Below are positions 6,554 through 13,083 of a stretch of DNA of 13,404 nucleotides, in pieces (position 1 is the stretch's first letter; each line of letters opens with the position of its first letter). Both the position numbers and the translations under genes were made by a program. The notes under the pieces are model-generated. The model searched no databases. It saw nothing but the letters and a program-made list of their open reading frames with translations, and was not told the DNA's origin. Source of the stretch: RI-92 sp040235555 (GTDB lineage Bacteria > Pseudomonadota > Gammaproteobacteria > UBA6429 > Thiohalophilaceae); assembly GCA_040235555.1 (NCBI GenBank), contig JBECKZ010000113.1:1-13404 (forward strand), given 5' to 3'.

Positions 6554-6571
6554 ATTAAACTATAGTTTAAT
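6554..6571. promoter_or_regulatory. hipBA operator copy 2, running into the hipB start codon
   Basis: ATTAAAC-TATA-GTTTAAT has the same arms as operator 1, with centres 51 bases apart, close to five helical turns. Its last two bases are the first two of the hipB ATG. In RNA the same sequence can fold into a hairpin closing over the start codon. Confidence 0.8.
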
Positions 6572-6842
6572 GTCCAAACAGATACAGAGCCTCATCCAGC
6601 AACTCATTGATGCTGCCAAAGCCCAGGGGATTTCCCAGGCGCAGTTGGCGGAGCGGGCTGGTCTGACGGCAGTTGGGCTGAGCAAGGCCAAAACCCGCGG
6701 CGACCTCCGCGCCTCCACCCTGGCTGAGTTAGCTAGTCAACTGGATTTGGAACTGACGCTGCTACCACGGCGGACGCCGGCACAGGCAGCAGAGGCTATC
6801 AAGGCCGGGACATTTTTCCGCACCACTGGAAAAGCCAAGTAA
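6570..6842 (+). CDS. hipB: HipB-type antitoxin and autorepressor, XRE family
   Basis: A 90-residue helix-turn-helix protein. The HTH is at about 20-45 (ISQAQLAERAGLTAVGLSKAK, helices 2 and 3), the dimerising part follows, and a C-terminal tail (71-90, AEAIKAGTFFRTTGKAK) is of the sort that contacts the toxin. It should neutralise the HipA kinase encoded next and repress its own operon through the two ATTAAAC-N4-GTTTAAT sites just upstream (family knowledge plus the repeats seen). The stop codon TAA is followed directly by the hipA ATG with no gap, which indicates translational coupling. Start choice: the frame extends to a TTG at 6534, but that is upstream of the predicted transcript start, so ATG 6570 is preferred. 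No Shine-Dalgarno site precedes it, which is unusual. Confidence 0.88.
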   Translation: MSKQIQSLIQQLIDAAKAQGISQAQLAERAGLTAVGLSKAKTRGDLRASTLAELASQLDLELTLLPRRTPAQAAEAIKAGTFFRTTGKAK

Positions 6843-8195
6843 ATGGCTCGCCACCAACATGCCGTCATTTGGACCTGGCTGGCGGGCCTACCCCAGAAAA
6901 TGGGTGATCTGGTCCTGACCGATGACCGGGCCACCTTCACTTACACCCAGGACTACCTGGGATCCGGTCAGCCCGGGTTTTGTCTATTGGGGGATGGCGC
7001 AATCTGGGGCAGCGACACCATCACATATCCCATCAGTGAGCGCATTCCGGTTTTCCCACGCCTGCTCTCGCTAATCCCGGGTAACAATCCGCGTAACCTG
7101 CAGCGTCGGCATTATCTGGATCTGCTGCGCGCCCGCCTGGACAGGGAACCACCACCCGGGATCGATACCGAATGGCAATTGCTGCTGATGGGGGGGCATG
7201 GCGGAATTGGTCACATTGATGTGTTCGATGGCGACCTGGCAGCAGAGAACTGGTATCACAAGGTGCCGCAGACCGTTGCAGCGGAGACCGGTAATCACCG
7301 TTCCGATCTCTGGCGCATGCTCAAGCACGATGTGCTGGATGAGAACGTGGAGTTCGATCCGCAAGTGGTGGAGCAGACTCTGGGACCGACACCCTCCGTG
7401 GGTGGGATGATTCCCAAGTTGCTGGTGAGCCTGGACCCGACACAGACCACTGCAGGATTTTATCCGCCGGGTACGGCAGGTAAACGCGATGTGGTGTTGA
7501 AGGTGGAACCCCCCGAATATCTCGGCCTGCTCGATCTGGAAGCGCTCTGTCTGGATGTGCATCGTGCGGCGGGGTTTGCAGTGCCCGCGTATCATCGTTT
7601 CGACGATGATGATCTGCACTTCCTGGCAGTGGAGCGATTTGATCGTGCAGAAGATAAACCTATCCCCATGGAGTCGCTGTTTTCGGTAATCGCCACCGGC
7701 GATCATCGCTTTCGGGAGACTGGCGACATCCTATTAGAAGAACTGGGTGGTGTCCTGGAACGCCTTGGTGAAGTCGTGACACTGGCGCACGATACCAGCG
7801 AGCAATTATATCGCCGTATTCTGATGGCACTGCTCACGGGTAACGGCGATATGCACCTGGATAACATCGCGTTGCTGGGTGGGATCAATGATTGCCGGCT
7901 GGCACCGGTGTATGACCCGTCGCCGATGCGGGCCTGGCCGCGACATAACCTGATCAGTGCCATTCCGTTTGATCCGACCGCGTATGCAGACCACGGTGTC
8001 TTTTTTGTGGCACTGGGAAAACGCTTTGGCCTGTCCGCCAGACAAACACAGGAGTGTGTTGCTGAAGCCCTGGAGGCCACGGCAGCCTATCCGGAACAGG
8101 TCATGGCATTAACGCGTGTACCAATAAAACAACGCCAGCAACTGGTCGATATCGTCAACCAGGAACGCCTGTTGTTGCAAGCACATAACAACTAG
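6843..8195 (+). CDS. hipA: HipA-family serine/threonine kinase toxin
   Basis: The 450-residue length matches full-length HipA (E. coli 440). In E. coli HipA phosphorylates glutamyl-tRNA synthetase and causes dormancy and persistence. The N-terminal subdomain carries YLGSGQPGF (38-46). SVGGMIPK (185-192) is the glycine-rich loop, whose S185 corresponds to the autophosphorylated serine of E. coli HipA (S150). VLK (218-220) gives the ATP-binding lysine. VERFDR (263-268) is a family motif. The catalytic loop GNGDMHLDN (333-341) supplies D336 and N341, and VYDPS (357-360) supplies the metal-binding D358. The usual lysine before the catalytic asparagine is aspartate here (HLDN, D340). The target cannot be inferred from sequence. 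It abuts hipB and its 3' end overlaps the convergent reductase gene by 41 bases. Confidence 0.93.
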   Translation: MARHQHAVIWTWLAGLPQKMGDLVLTDDRATFTYTQDYLGSGQPGFCLLGDGAIWGSDTITYPISERIPVFPRLLSLIPGNNPRNLQRRHYLDLLRARLDREPPPGIDTEWQLLLMGGHGGIGHIDVFDGDLAAENWYHKVPQTVAAETGNHRSDLWRMLKHDVLDENVEFDPQVVEQTLGPTPSVGGMIPKLLVSLDPTQTTAGFYPPGTAGKRDVVLKVEPPEYLGLLDLEALCLDVHRAAGFAVPAYHRFDDDDLHFLAVERFDRAEDKPIPMESLFSVIATGDHRFRETGDILLEELGGVLERLGEVVTLAHDTSEQLYRRILMALLTGNGDMHLDNIALLGGINDCRLAPVYDPSPMRAWPRHNLISAIPFDPTAYADHGVFFVALGKRFGLSARQTQECVAEALEATAAYPEQVMALTRVPIKQRQQLVDIVNQERLLLQAHNN

Positions 8196-8789
8196 AATGT
8201 CGCGTTCCGAGCCCGCCCTTGCCCAGGGCCTCCATTTTCTTTAGCCAGTGTGCACGATGTTCGGCACTGCCTTCGACCATTCCTGCCAGGCTTTCTCGAA
8301 CAGGTTTGATATCACAGAATTTGAGAATATTGCGTTCCAGTCTCTTCAGACTGTATGCACCGAAAAACCAGCGATAAACAAAGGCAGGCATACCCATGGT
8401 GATAACAATGCGTGTGGACTTGCCTTTGAGCAGGCGTGTCCACTTTTTGTCATTGTCTTCTACCTTCATGGCAAACCCACCTCGAAATACCTGTCCAAGA
8501 AATCCTTTTAACACGGCTGGCATACTGCCCATCCACAACGGGAAGATCAGCACAAGGTGACCAGCCCAGCCGATGATCTCCTGGCATTTTTTAATAAAAC
8601 AAGTGGTTCCTGTTCATAGAATTCCTCATAGCGATGTATAAAGGGAAAATCCAGTTCGGCAATAGCGATGGTCTTGATTTCATGGCCGGCCTGTCTGGCG
8701 CCTTCTGCATAGGCCTCTGCCAGTGCATGACCGTGATGGTGCTTCGTCGCATCCGGGTATCCGAGTATGATTACGATGTGGTGCGTCAT
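8155..8789 (-). pseudogene. NAD(P)H-dependent quinone reductase, flavodoxin fold, split by a frameshift
   Basis: Two overlapping reading frames on the minus strand make one Flavodoxin_2-fold (MdaB/KefF/YwrO-like) protein. The first part, from ATG 8789, carries the nucleotide-binding start (IVIILGYPDATKHHHGHAL) and ends at EFYEQEPLVLLKN. The second continues without gap as CQEIIGWAGHLVLIFPLWMG, then SMPAVLKGFLGQVF and GGFAM, the core FMN-site motifs, and stops at 8155. The join is at 8586-8592, which reads A-AAA-AAT in the first frame. A -1 shift there yields a continuous protein of about 211 residues, normal for the family. Without it the first frame ends after 80 residues, before the FMN-binding region is complete. 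It may be a real mutation, a homopolymer error or programmed frameshifting. Family members reduce quinones and related electrophiles with two electrons. The 3' end overlaps hipA tail to tail. Confidence 0.8.
8586..8592 (-). other. Slippery-type heptamer A-AAA-AAT at the reductase frameshift
   Basis: In the upstream frame the codons are TTA AAA AAT GCC. A -1 slip on this X-XXY-YYZ heptamer leads into TGC CAG GAG ATC, which is exactly the frame of the conserved FMN-binding half. The run is six A. A seventh A at this place would also restore one frame. Confidence 0.7.
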
Positions 8790-8868
8790 TGCGAGTAAAA
8801 TCCAGTTTGCAGGCGGTTGGAAATAAGTATAGTCGTTAATTGTGATAGAAATTTACGGGAATGTAACG

Positions 8869-9723
8869 ATGCACGATGAGGAATGTGTACAGTTCTTGCA
8901 AAACGTGTTACCCCGATTGCATTTGCGTTGGGCGGGCTTTCGCAAGGTCCGTTCACAGGTTTGCAAGCGTATTCAGCGTCGTATCAAACAGCTGGCGCTT
9001 ACCGGGACTGCCGAATATCACAACTACTTGGAACAACATGGTGGTGAATGGCAACAACTGGATAGGCTGTGCCAGATTTCCATCTCGCGTTTTTATCGCG
9101 ACAAACAGATGTTTGCCTTTCTCGAACAAACGGTGTTACCGGTTTTGGCGCAACGGGTTCTCGCGCGTGGTGATGATTGCCTGCGGGTTTGGAGTGTGGG
9201 GGCGGCTTCCGGTGAAGAGCCGTATACGCTCGCTATTATCTGGCGATTACATTTACAACACCGCTTTCCAACGCTGCAGTTACATATTGTTGCGACTGAT
9301 GCAGACCCGAATATGATCGCACGCGGCGAAGCAGCCTGTTATGGCTACAGCAGTGTCAAAAATCTACCTGAGCAGTGGTGGCGCATAGTCTTCGACCAGC
9401 AAGATACCCGATATTGCCTTAAACGCGAGTATCGGGAGGCGGTACAGTTCAGGCAACATGATCTGCGTCAGGTTTTTGCTAGGTTATTCTCAAGCGAATT
9501 GAACGATCTGATATTATGCCGAAATCTGGCATTTACTTATTTCGATGAGCCATTGCAACAACAAACCTATTTTCGCCTTTTGCATGTGTTAAGGGCAGGC
9601 GGTGCACTGGTGATTGGTATTCATGAGCAACTACCAGTAAATGCGACGGAGATTGGAGTCTGGTCTGACCGTTTGCGGATATTTGAAAAACTAACAGTTA
9701 CTAAAGGACAAGATGATGACTAA
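8869..9723 (+). CDS. CheR-type SAM-dependent methyltransferase
   Basis: A 284-residue CheR-family protein, which by homology would methylate glutamate side chains with S-adenosylmethionine. The N-terminal helical part (about 1-78) ends in SISRFYRD, the counterpart of the family's T-x-FFR element. The SAM-binding motif is VGAASGEEPYTLA (110-122). ATDADPNMI (142-150) is the acidic loop that holds the ribose, and DLILCRNLAFTYFD (213-226) is the conserved catalytic-core strand. The frame opens with a GTG at 8842, but no ribosome-binding site precedes it; ATG 8869 has a partial one (CGGGA) and begins nearer the conserved region, so it is preferred with moderate certainty. No chemoreceptor, CheA, CheB or CheW gene is nearby, so the substrate may not be a chemoreceptor. 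It overlaps the next gene by 11 bases. Confidence 0.88.
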   Translation: MHDEECVQFLQNVLPRLHLRWAGFRKVRSQVCKRIQRRIKQLALTGTAEYHNYLEQHGGEWQQLDRLCQISISRFYRDKQMFAFLEQTVLPVLAQRVLARGDDCLRVWSVGAASGEEPYTLAIIWRLHLQHRFPTLQLHIVATDADPNMIARGEAACYGYSSVKNLPEQWWRIVFDQQDTRYCLKREYREAVQFRQHDLRQVFARLFSSELNDLILCRNLAFTYFDEPLQQQTYFRLLHVLRAGGALVIGIHEQLPVNATEIGVWSDRLRIFEKLTVTKGQDDD

Positions 9724-9958
9724 AGCACCTGTGTCAGTTGGCGCTCCCGACCCTGAACTGAAAACCTCGCCAATCCTGGACGAAGAGGATGAGGATTTCG
9801 ATGTACTTGCACAGGAAGATGAGGATTTACCGGTATGCTACTTCAATAGTGTTGCATTTGCCGATGGCAGTTTTGTCTGTAGTGGTAGCGGTAGCTTGTT
9901 GAAGTGTCAAAAAGGATTATGGATACGTGAAGGTGGTTGTGATCCGGATAATCCCTGA
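9713..9958 (+). CDS. Small acidic protein with four cysteines, coupled to the methyltransferase
   Basis: I do not recognise a named family with certainty. The 81-residue protein has an acidic N-terminal half with two DEDEDF/EDEDL-like clusters (24-39, partly encoded by a repeated GATGAGGATTT) and a C-terminal half with C42, C56, C65 and C76 plus many glycines and serines, ending in GGCDPDNP. The cysteine half resembles short DUF1496-like modules by eye. There is no signal peptide, so disulfides are not assured; metal binding is possible. The start overlaps the end of the methyltransferase gene by 11 bases, with AAGGA at 9704-9708 inside that gene, so the two are translationally coupled. The second ATG (9716) has better spacing and may be the true start. 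Its abundant glutamates make it a conceivable partner or substrate of the methyltransferase, which is inference. Its 3' end overlaps the convergent rimI by 42 bases. Confidence 0.7.
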   Translation: MMTKAPVSVGAPDPELKTSPILDEEDEDFDVLAQEDEDLPVCYFNSVAFADGSFVCSGSGSLLKCQKGLWIREGGCDPDNP

Positions 9959-10426
9959 ATAACAATCAGTATTATAGTCGTTATATTTTTGCGTCATAAT
10001 AATGGCATTCTGACGGCCATTTTGTGTCAGGTAATAGCCTTTATGGATGGCGGTGCTGCGAAATCCCAGCTTGCGATAGAGTAAATGGGCCGAGCGGTTG
10101 TTCTCTCGCACTTCCAGCCATACTTTACGTGCTTGCTGCTTTTTCGCAATGGTTAACAGTTGTAACAGAATATGGCGGCCCAGCCCGCGACGGCGATAGG
10201 CAGCGTCAACACACATATTCATGATGTGCGCATGGCCTTTTTCCATTCTGAGAATTCCAAAGCCAATCACTTCAGTGTCTTTTTCCAGAACCCAGCATGA
10301 TGCATGCTGGCGCAGGATGCGACGAAAGAACCAGTGTGCCCATGGGTATATCTGACTGGCTTCTTCCAGTCGGTAGACAGCAGGTAAATCCCGTGCCTGC
10401 ATGGGACGTAGATGAGTTGATAACAT
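9917..10426 (-). CDS. rimI: Ribosomal protein S18 alanine N-acetyltransferase RimI, extended C-terminus
   Basis: A GNAT-fold enzyme that transfers an acetyl group from acetyl-CoA to the N-terminal alanine of ribosomal protein S18. RimI features are clear: LRPMQARDLPAVYRLEEAS at the start, the YPW motif at 27-29, the acetyl-CoA pyrophosphate loop RRRGLG (78-83), the catalytic glutamate E105 in WLEVRENN and the catalytic tyrosine Y117 in LLYRKLGF. These match E103 and Y115 of E. coli RimI. The RED-A motif before the end reads RQNAIIM here. The family normally stops soon after that point; this frame runs about 24 residues further in a low-quality tail through the end of the convergent small gene. 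No Shine-Dalgarno site precedes the ATG. In many genomes rimI sits by tsaB or rsmC-like genes; here it does not. Confidence 0.9.
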   Translation of the reverse strand: MLSTHLRPMQARDLPAVYRLEEASQIYPWAHWFFRRILRQHASCWVLEKDTEVIGFGILRMEKGHAHIMNMCVDAAYRRRGLGRHILLQLLTIAKKQQARKVWLEVRENNRSAHLLYRKLGFRSTAIHKGYYLTQNGRQNAIIMTQKYNDYNTDCYSGIIRITTTFTYP

Positions 10427-10431
10427 AATTT

Positions 10432-10445
10432 TTGTTACTTGTTAC
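10432..10445. repeat. Tandem 7-bp repeat upstream of rimI
   Basis: TTGTTAC occurs twice head to tail (10432-10438, 10439-10445), starting six bases upstream of the rimI start codon in the gap shared with the divergent Nudix gene. It could be a protein-binding site or chance. Confidence 0.3.
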
Positions 10446-10498
10446 ATGCCCCTGGTGGATAATCCGGGTAGATGTTAAATCAAGCGTAGATCAGGAAC

Positions 10499-10957
10499 AT
10501 GAGTGTACATAGCGCAGGTATTTTATGTTACCGCTATCAGGGCCAGGTACTCGAAGTGTTTCTGGCGCATCCGGGTGGGCCGTTCTGGGCCAAGCGTGAT
10601 CTTGGCGCCTGGTCGATTCCCAAAGGATTGCTTGAAACAGATGAAGATCCACTGACGGCGGCGAAACGGGAATTCAACGAAGAAACCGGTTTTAGTGCTG
10701 AAGGGGAATTTGTTGAACTGGGTCAGCTTAAACAACATAGCGGAAAAATCGTGCATGCCTGGGCGGTGCAGATGGATTTCGATGCGAGTCAGCTCACAAG
10801 CAACATGTTTTCACTGGAATGGCCGAAAGGCTCGGGTCGTCTGCGTGAATATCCTGAGGTCGACAGGGGCGAATGGTTCCCCCTTGCCAGGGCGCGAGAG
10901 AAGATATATCCAGGTCAGGTCGCCTTTTTGGATCGACTGCTGGCGCATCTCGCGTAG
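10499..10957 (+). CDS. Nudix hydrolase
   Basis: A 152-residue Nudix protein that hydrolyses a nucleoside diphosphate linked to another group, with Mg2+. The Nudix box fits the consensus exactly: G43, then five residues, E49, then seven, R57-E58, F59, E61-E62, G64 and F65. The stretch FWAKRDLGAWSIPKG just before it, and the YPEVDRGEWFPLARAREKI segment after the fold core, are typical of a group of bacterial Nudix enzymes of unsettled substrate. It lacks features that would mark it as RppH or MutT. AGGA at about 10493-10496 precedes the ATG. It is divergent from rimI and convergent with the kinase-nuclease fusion, whose stop codon is only 12 bases beyond its own; no terminator is visible between them. 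Confidence 0.92.
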   Translation: MSVHSAGILCYRYQGQVLEVFLAHPGGPFWAKRDLGAWSIPKGLLETDEDPLTAAKREFNEETGFSAEGEFVELGQLKQHSGKIVHAWAVQMDFDASQLTSNMFSLEWPKGSGRLREYPEVDRGEWFPLARAREKIYPGQVAFLDRLLAHLA

Positions 10958-10969
10958 CTAACTCTTGTA

Positions 10970-12979
10970 TTATTCAGAAAGTTCGAGTGCCGGTTGCGAC
11001 TGATGCGCTGTCACGCCAGTAAACAGATTTTGCGACAGTGGCGTGAGAACGCGCTGACAGTAACGTTCGATTTCCTGGTATAGCGGTAGTGGGTCATCGG
11101 AGTAACGTCGGGAGAAATGAAAAGGGACCAGGTGTGAGACTGCTGCAGCAGTGGCAATCTCCCCGCAGGCACGTGTGGTCAAATGCCCGTTGCGCGTGGC
11201 ATGGTCAACTTCCGCTTCCAGAAATGGCGCCTCGCAAAAGAAGGTATGGGCATGATGTGCTAGTCCAAGCAGACGTAGACGATTCTCAGTTGTGTCAGCC
11301 AGGTCGGTAGCGTATACCAGTTTCTTGCCGGGAGTAATAATGACCAGGTCTTCTGCGAGATCCGCGACAGCGACATCAACACCATTGGGTAAGGATACCT
11401 GTGCCTGCATGTCGTTTGCCTGCAGGTGTTGTTTTAATTCGTTTAACCAGGGACCAGGTGTAAGCTGGCGCGCGCGCAGGCGATCCTTGCGTACGTTGAT
11501 TTGCTTGTCCGGTATAAAAGCATAAGCCATTACAGTAGTACCGTGATGATCCAGAGTAATGCCTTTTACGCAAAACCCTGGTTCCTTGAGCAGGATATCC
11601 TCGTTCACTTCCGTCTCACCCAGTGATGACAGCGATGAATAACCAGCCTGTAATTCAAATTGTTTCAGGTGGTCATCATGCAATTCAGACACGGTAAACC
11701 GCGGGCCACGATCGGCAATGCGGTCCCATAAGATCCCTTGCAGAAATCCCTGGACATGTTGCGCCAGTCCGGGTGGGCCATAGAGCCGACAGGCAGGGTA
11801 TTCGCCCAGTCGGGAACGTACTAGCCAGAGGAATCCGGCAAAATGATCCAGATGGGCGTGGCTGATGAAGATATCACTGAGTTGATGTGCAATGCGTGCG
11901 GGCAAGCGACTGGCGTCGCCCAGATCGAATAACAGACTCCGTCGCTGATGACGCAGACGTAAATGCAGCAGGGGATCACCAAACACGCCATTAATCAGAC
12001 CAATATCGAGGGCACCTACCCGGCCAGTAATACGCGGACCGGTACTTACGTCATGACCGGGAATAACATCGCTTGGTGGCAGATAATCGAAACGCTTAGC
12101 TGCGAACGGTGTGGCCGTTTCCAGCATGCCATTTTGATTACGTAAAACATCCCGTATTAGCAGGGAATCTGCCTGACGTACATCACCGGTAACTCTGAGT
12201 GACAGATGGTTGTCGCTGAATCGTAAAATCTCACCCATAGCCAGGGTCTGACCTGCACGTAACATGGCAACCTGGCGTCCGATCCAAGCGTGTTGTTCAT
12301 CACGAGGCGGTGGTGTACCAATGATGTTGAGCCTGGCGAGATCGCAGCGTAGGGTGGTGGCATTGGCAAGATATGTTTCCCATTGTGCAGTGCGTTGCTG
12401 GGCACGTGATCCTTTGCCGGGTCGCGCTGTCACGCACTGGGTGTGGATGACATAGACTTCGACAGGCAGGGCCTGCAACTCATCCTGCAGGTGCGGTGGG
12501 CGTTGTTCTGCAGTAAGTGCCAGTACTGCATCGATGGCAAGTGCCTCTACCATGCCTTCAAGTAATTCCTTGCCAGCAACGCCGCGTACTACGCCCGGGG
12601 CGTCAATCATGACCAGCGCATCGGGTAACACGGGAACCAAAGCACGTAACGCGGAAATCAGTGGCAGGCGAAAGCGTCCCGCATCCAGGGTACATAGTGC
12701 AGCATGCTGAGTGACTTGCCAGTGCGAGTGGTCCCATTGCGCCAACGAGACTGCACCTGGTGGGCCGAATGCCGGTGTTCCGGGATCGGCATTGATACAC
12801 CAACAGGCCTGTTGGTGCTGTGCAAGCGTGAAAGCCAGTTGCCTGGCGAGGGTGGACTTGCCAACACCCATGGGACCAAACAGGAGTATACGGCGTTTGT
12901 GTGCCGCAATCGCCGAAACGATCTCCTCCGTGTTCAGCGGTAAGGTGGACAAGATTGCTTGGGTTTGGTGGCTGGACAT
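10970..12979 (-). CDS. Clp1/Grc3-like polynucleotide kinase fused to an RNase Z-like nuclease
   Basis: One unbroken 669-residue frame with two enzymes. Residues about 1-220 form a Clp1/Grc3-type P-loop domain: Walker A GPMGVGKST (35-43), the INADPGT element (62-68) matching the family's DxDxGQ, DAPGVVRG (126-133) where Clp1 has its TxGW clasp, and RAQQR (192-196) like the RxxxR lid. Residues 220-315 resemble the beta-rich C-terminal domain of that family. From about 315 follows an RNase Z-like metallo-beta-lactamase domain. HAHLDH (374-379) gives H374, H376, D378 and H379, with H479 in LDHHG, D559 in YATDLAD and H621 in PFHFSRRY, the full set of RNase Z ligands. YGPPG (400-404) and the arm motif TPGP (507-510) also match. 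By homology one half phosphorylates RNA 5'-OH ends and the other cuts tRNA precursors on the 3' side. Convergent with Nudix, divergent from the next gene. Confidence 0.85.
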   Translation of the reverse strand: MSSHQTQAILSTLPLNTEEIVSAIAAHKRRILLFGPMGVGKSTLARQLAFTLAQHQQACWCINADPGTPAFGPPGAVSLAQWDHSHWQVTQHAALCTLDAGRFRLPLISALRALVPVLPDALVMIDAPGVVRGVAGKELLEGMVEALAIDAVLALTAEQRPPHLQDELQALPVEVYVIHTQCVTARPGKGSRAQQRTAQWETYLANATTLRCDLARLNIIGTPPPRDEQHAWIGRQVAMLRAGQTLAMGEILRFSDNHLSLRVTGDVRQADSLLIRDVLRNQNGMLETATPFAAKRFDYLPPSDVIPGHDVSTGPRITGRVGALDIGLINGVFGDPLLHLRLRHQRRSLLFDLGDASRLPARIAHQLSDIFISHAHLDHFAGFLWLVRSRLGEYPACRLYGPPGLAQHVQGFLQGILWDRIADRGPRFTVSELHDDHLKQFELQAGYSSLSSLGETEVNEDILLKEPGFCVKGITLDHHGTTVMAYAFIPDKQINVRKDRLRARQLTPGPWLNELKQHLQANDMQAQVSLPNGVDVAVADLAEDLVIITPGKKLVYATDLADTTENRLRLLGLAHHAHTFFCEAPFLEAEVDHATRNGHLTTRACGEIATAAAVSHLVPFHFSRRYSDDPLPLYQEIERYCQRVLTPLSQNLFTGVTAHQSQPALELSE

Positions 12980-13083
12980 CGTAATTTATCGTGCGCTGTA
13001 GCGGCAGACGTGAATCACTTTACTAATATATATAGAGCAAAATTGGTTGTTTGGCTTGTCGTAGACCGCAGCGGAGGACCACC
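12980..13083. promoter_or_regulatory. Divergent intergenic region between the fusion gene and the nitroreductase
   Basis: About 104 bases separate two divergent start codons, so promoters for both must lie here or overlap the genes. An AT-only core at 13025-13034 (ATATATATAT region) could be a -10 in either direction, but no -35 hexamer is convincing. GGAGGA at 13073-13078 is the ribosome-binding site of the plus-strand gene; the minus-strand gene has none. Confidence 0.35.

Noticed and set aside
6534..6842. Longer HipB from a TTG codon at 6534
   Set aside because: The TTG lies between the -10 box and the predicted transcript start, and the extra residues precede the normal HipB N-terminus.
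7071..7706. 211-residue antisense frame inside hipA
   Set aside because: It lies wholly opposite a well-supported hipA with intact kinase motifs; its protein shows no recognisable domain and is rich in His and Gln as shadow frames often are.
8842..8868. GTG start for the CheR-type gene
   Set aside because: No ribosome-binding site upstream and the extra nine residues are not like the family; ATG 8869 is a better choice, though not certain.
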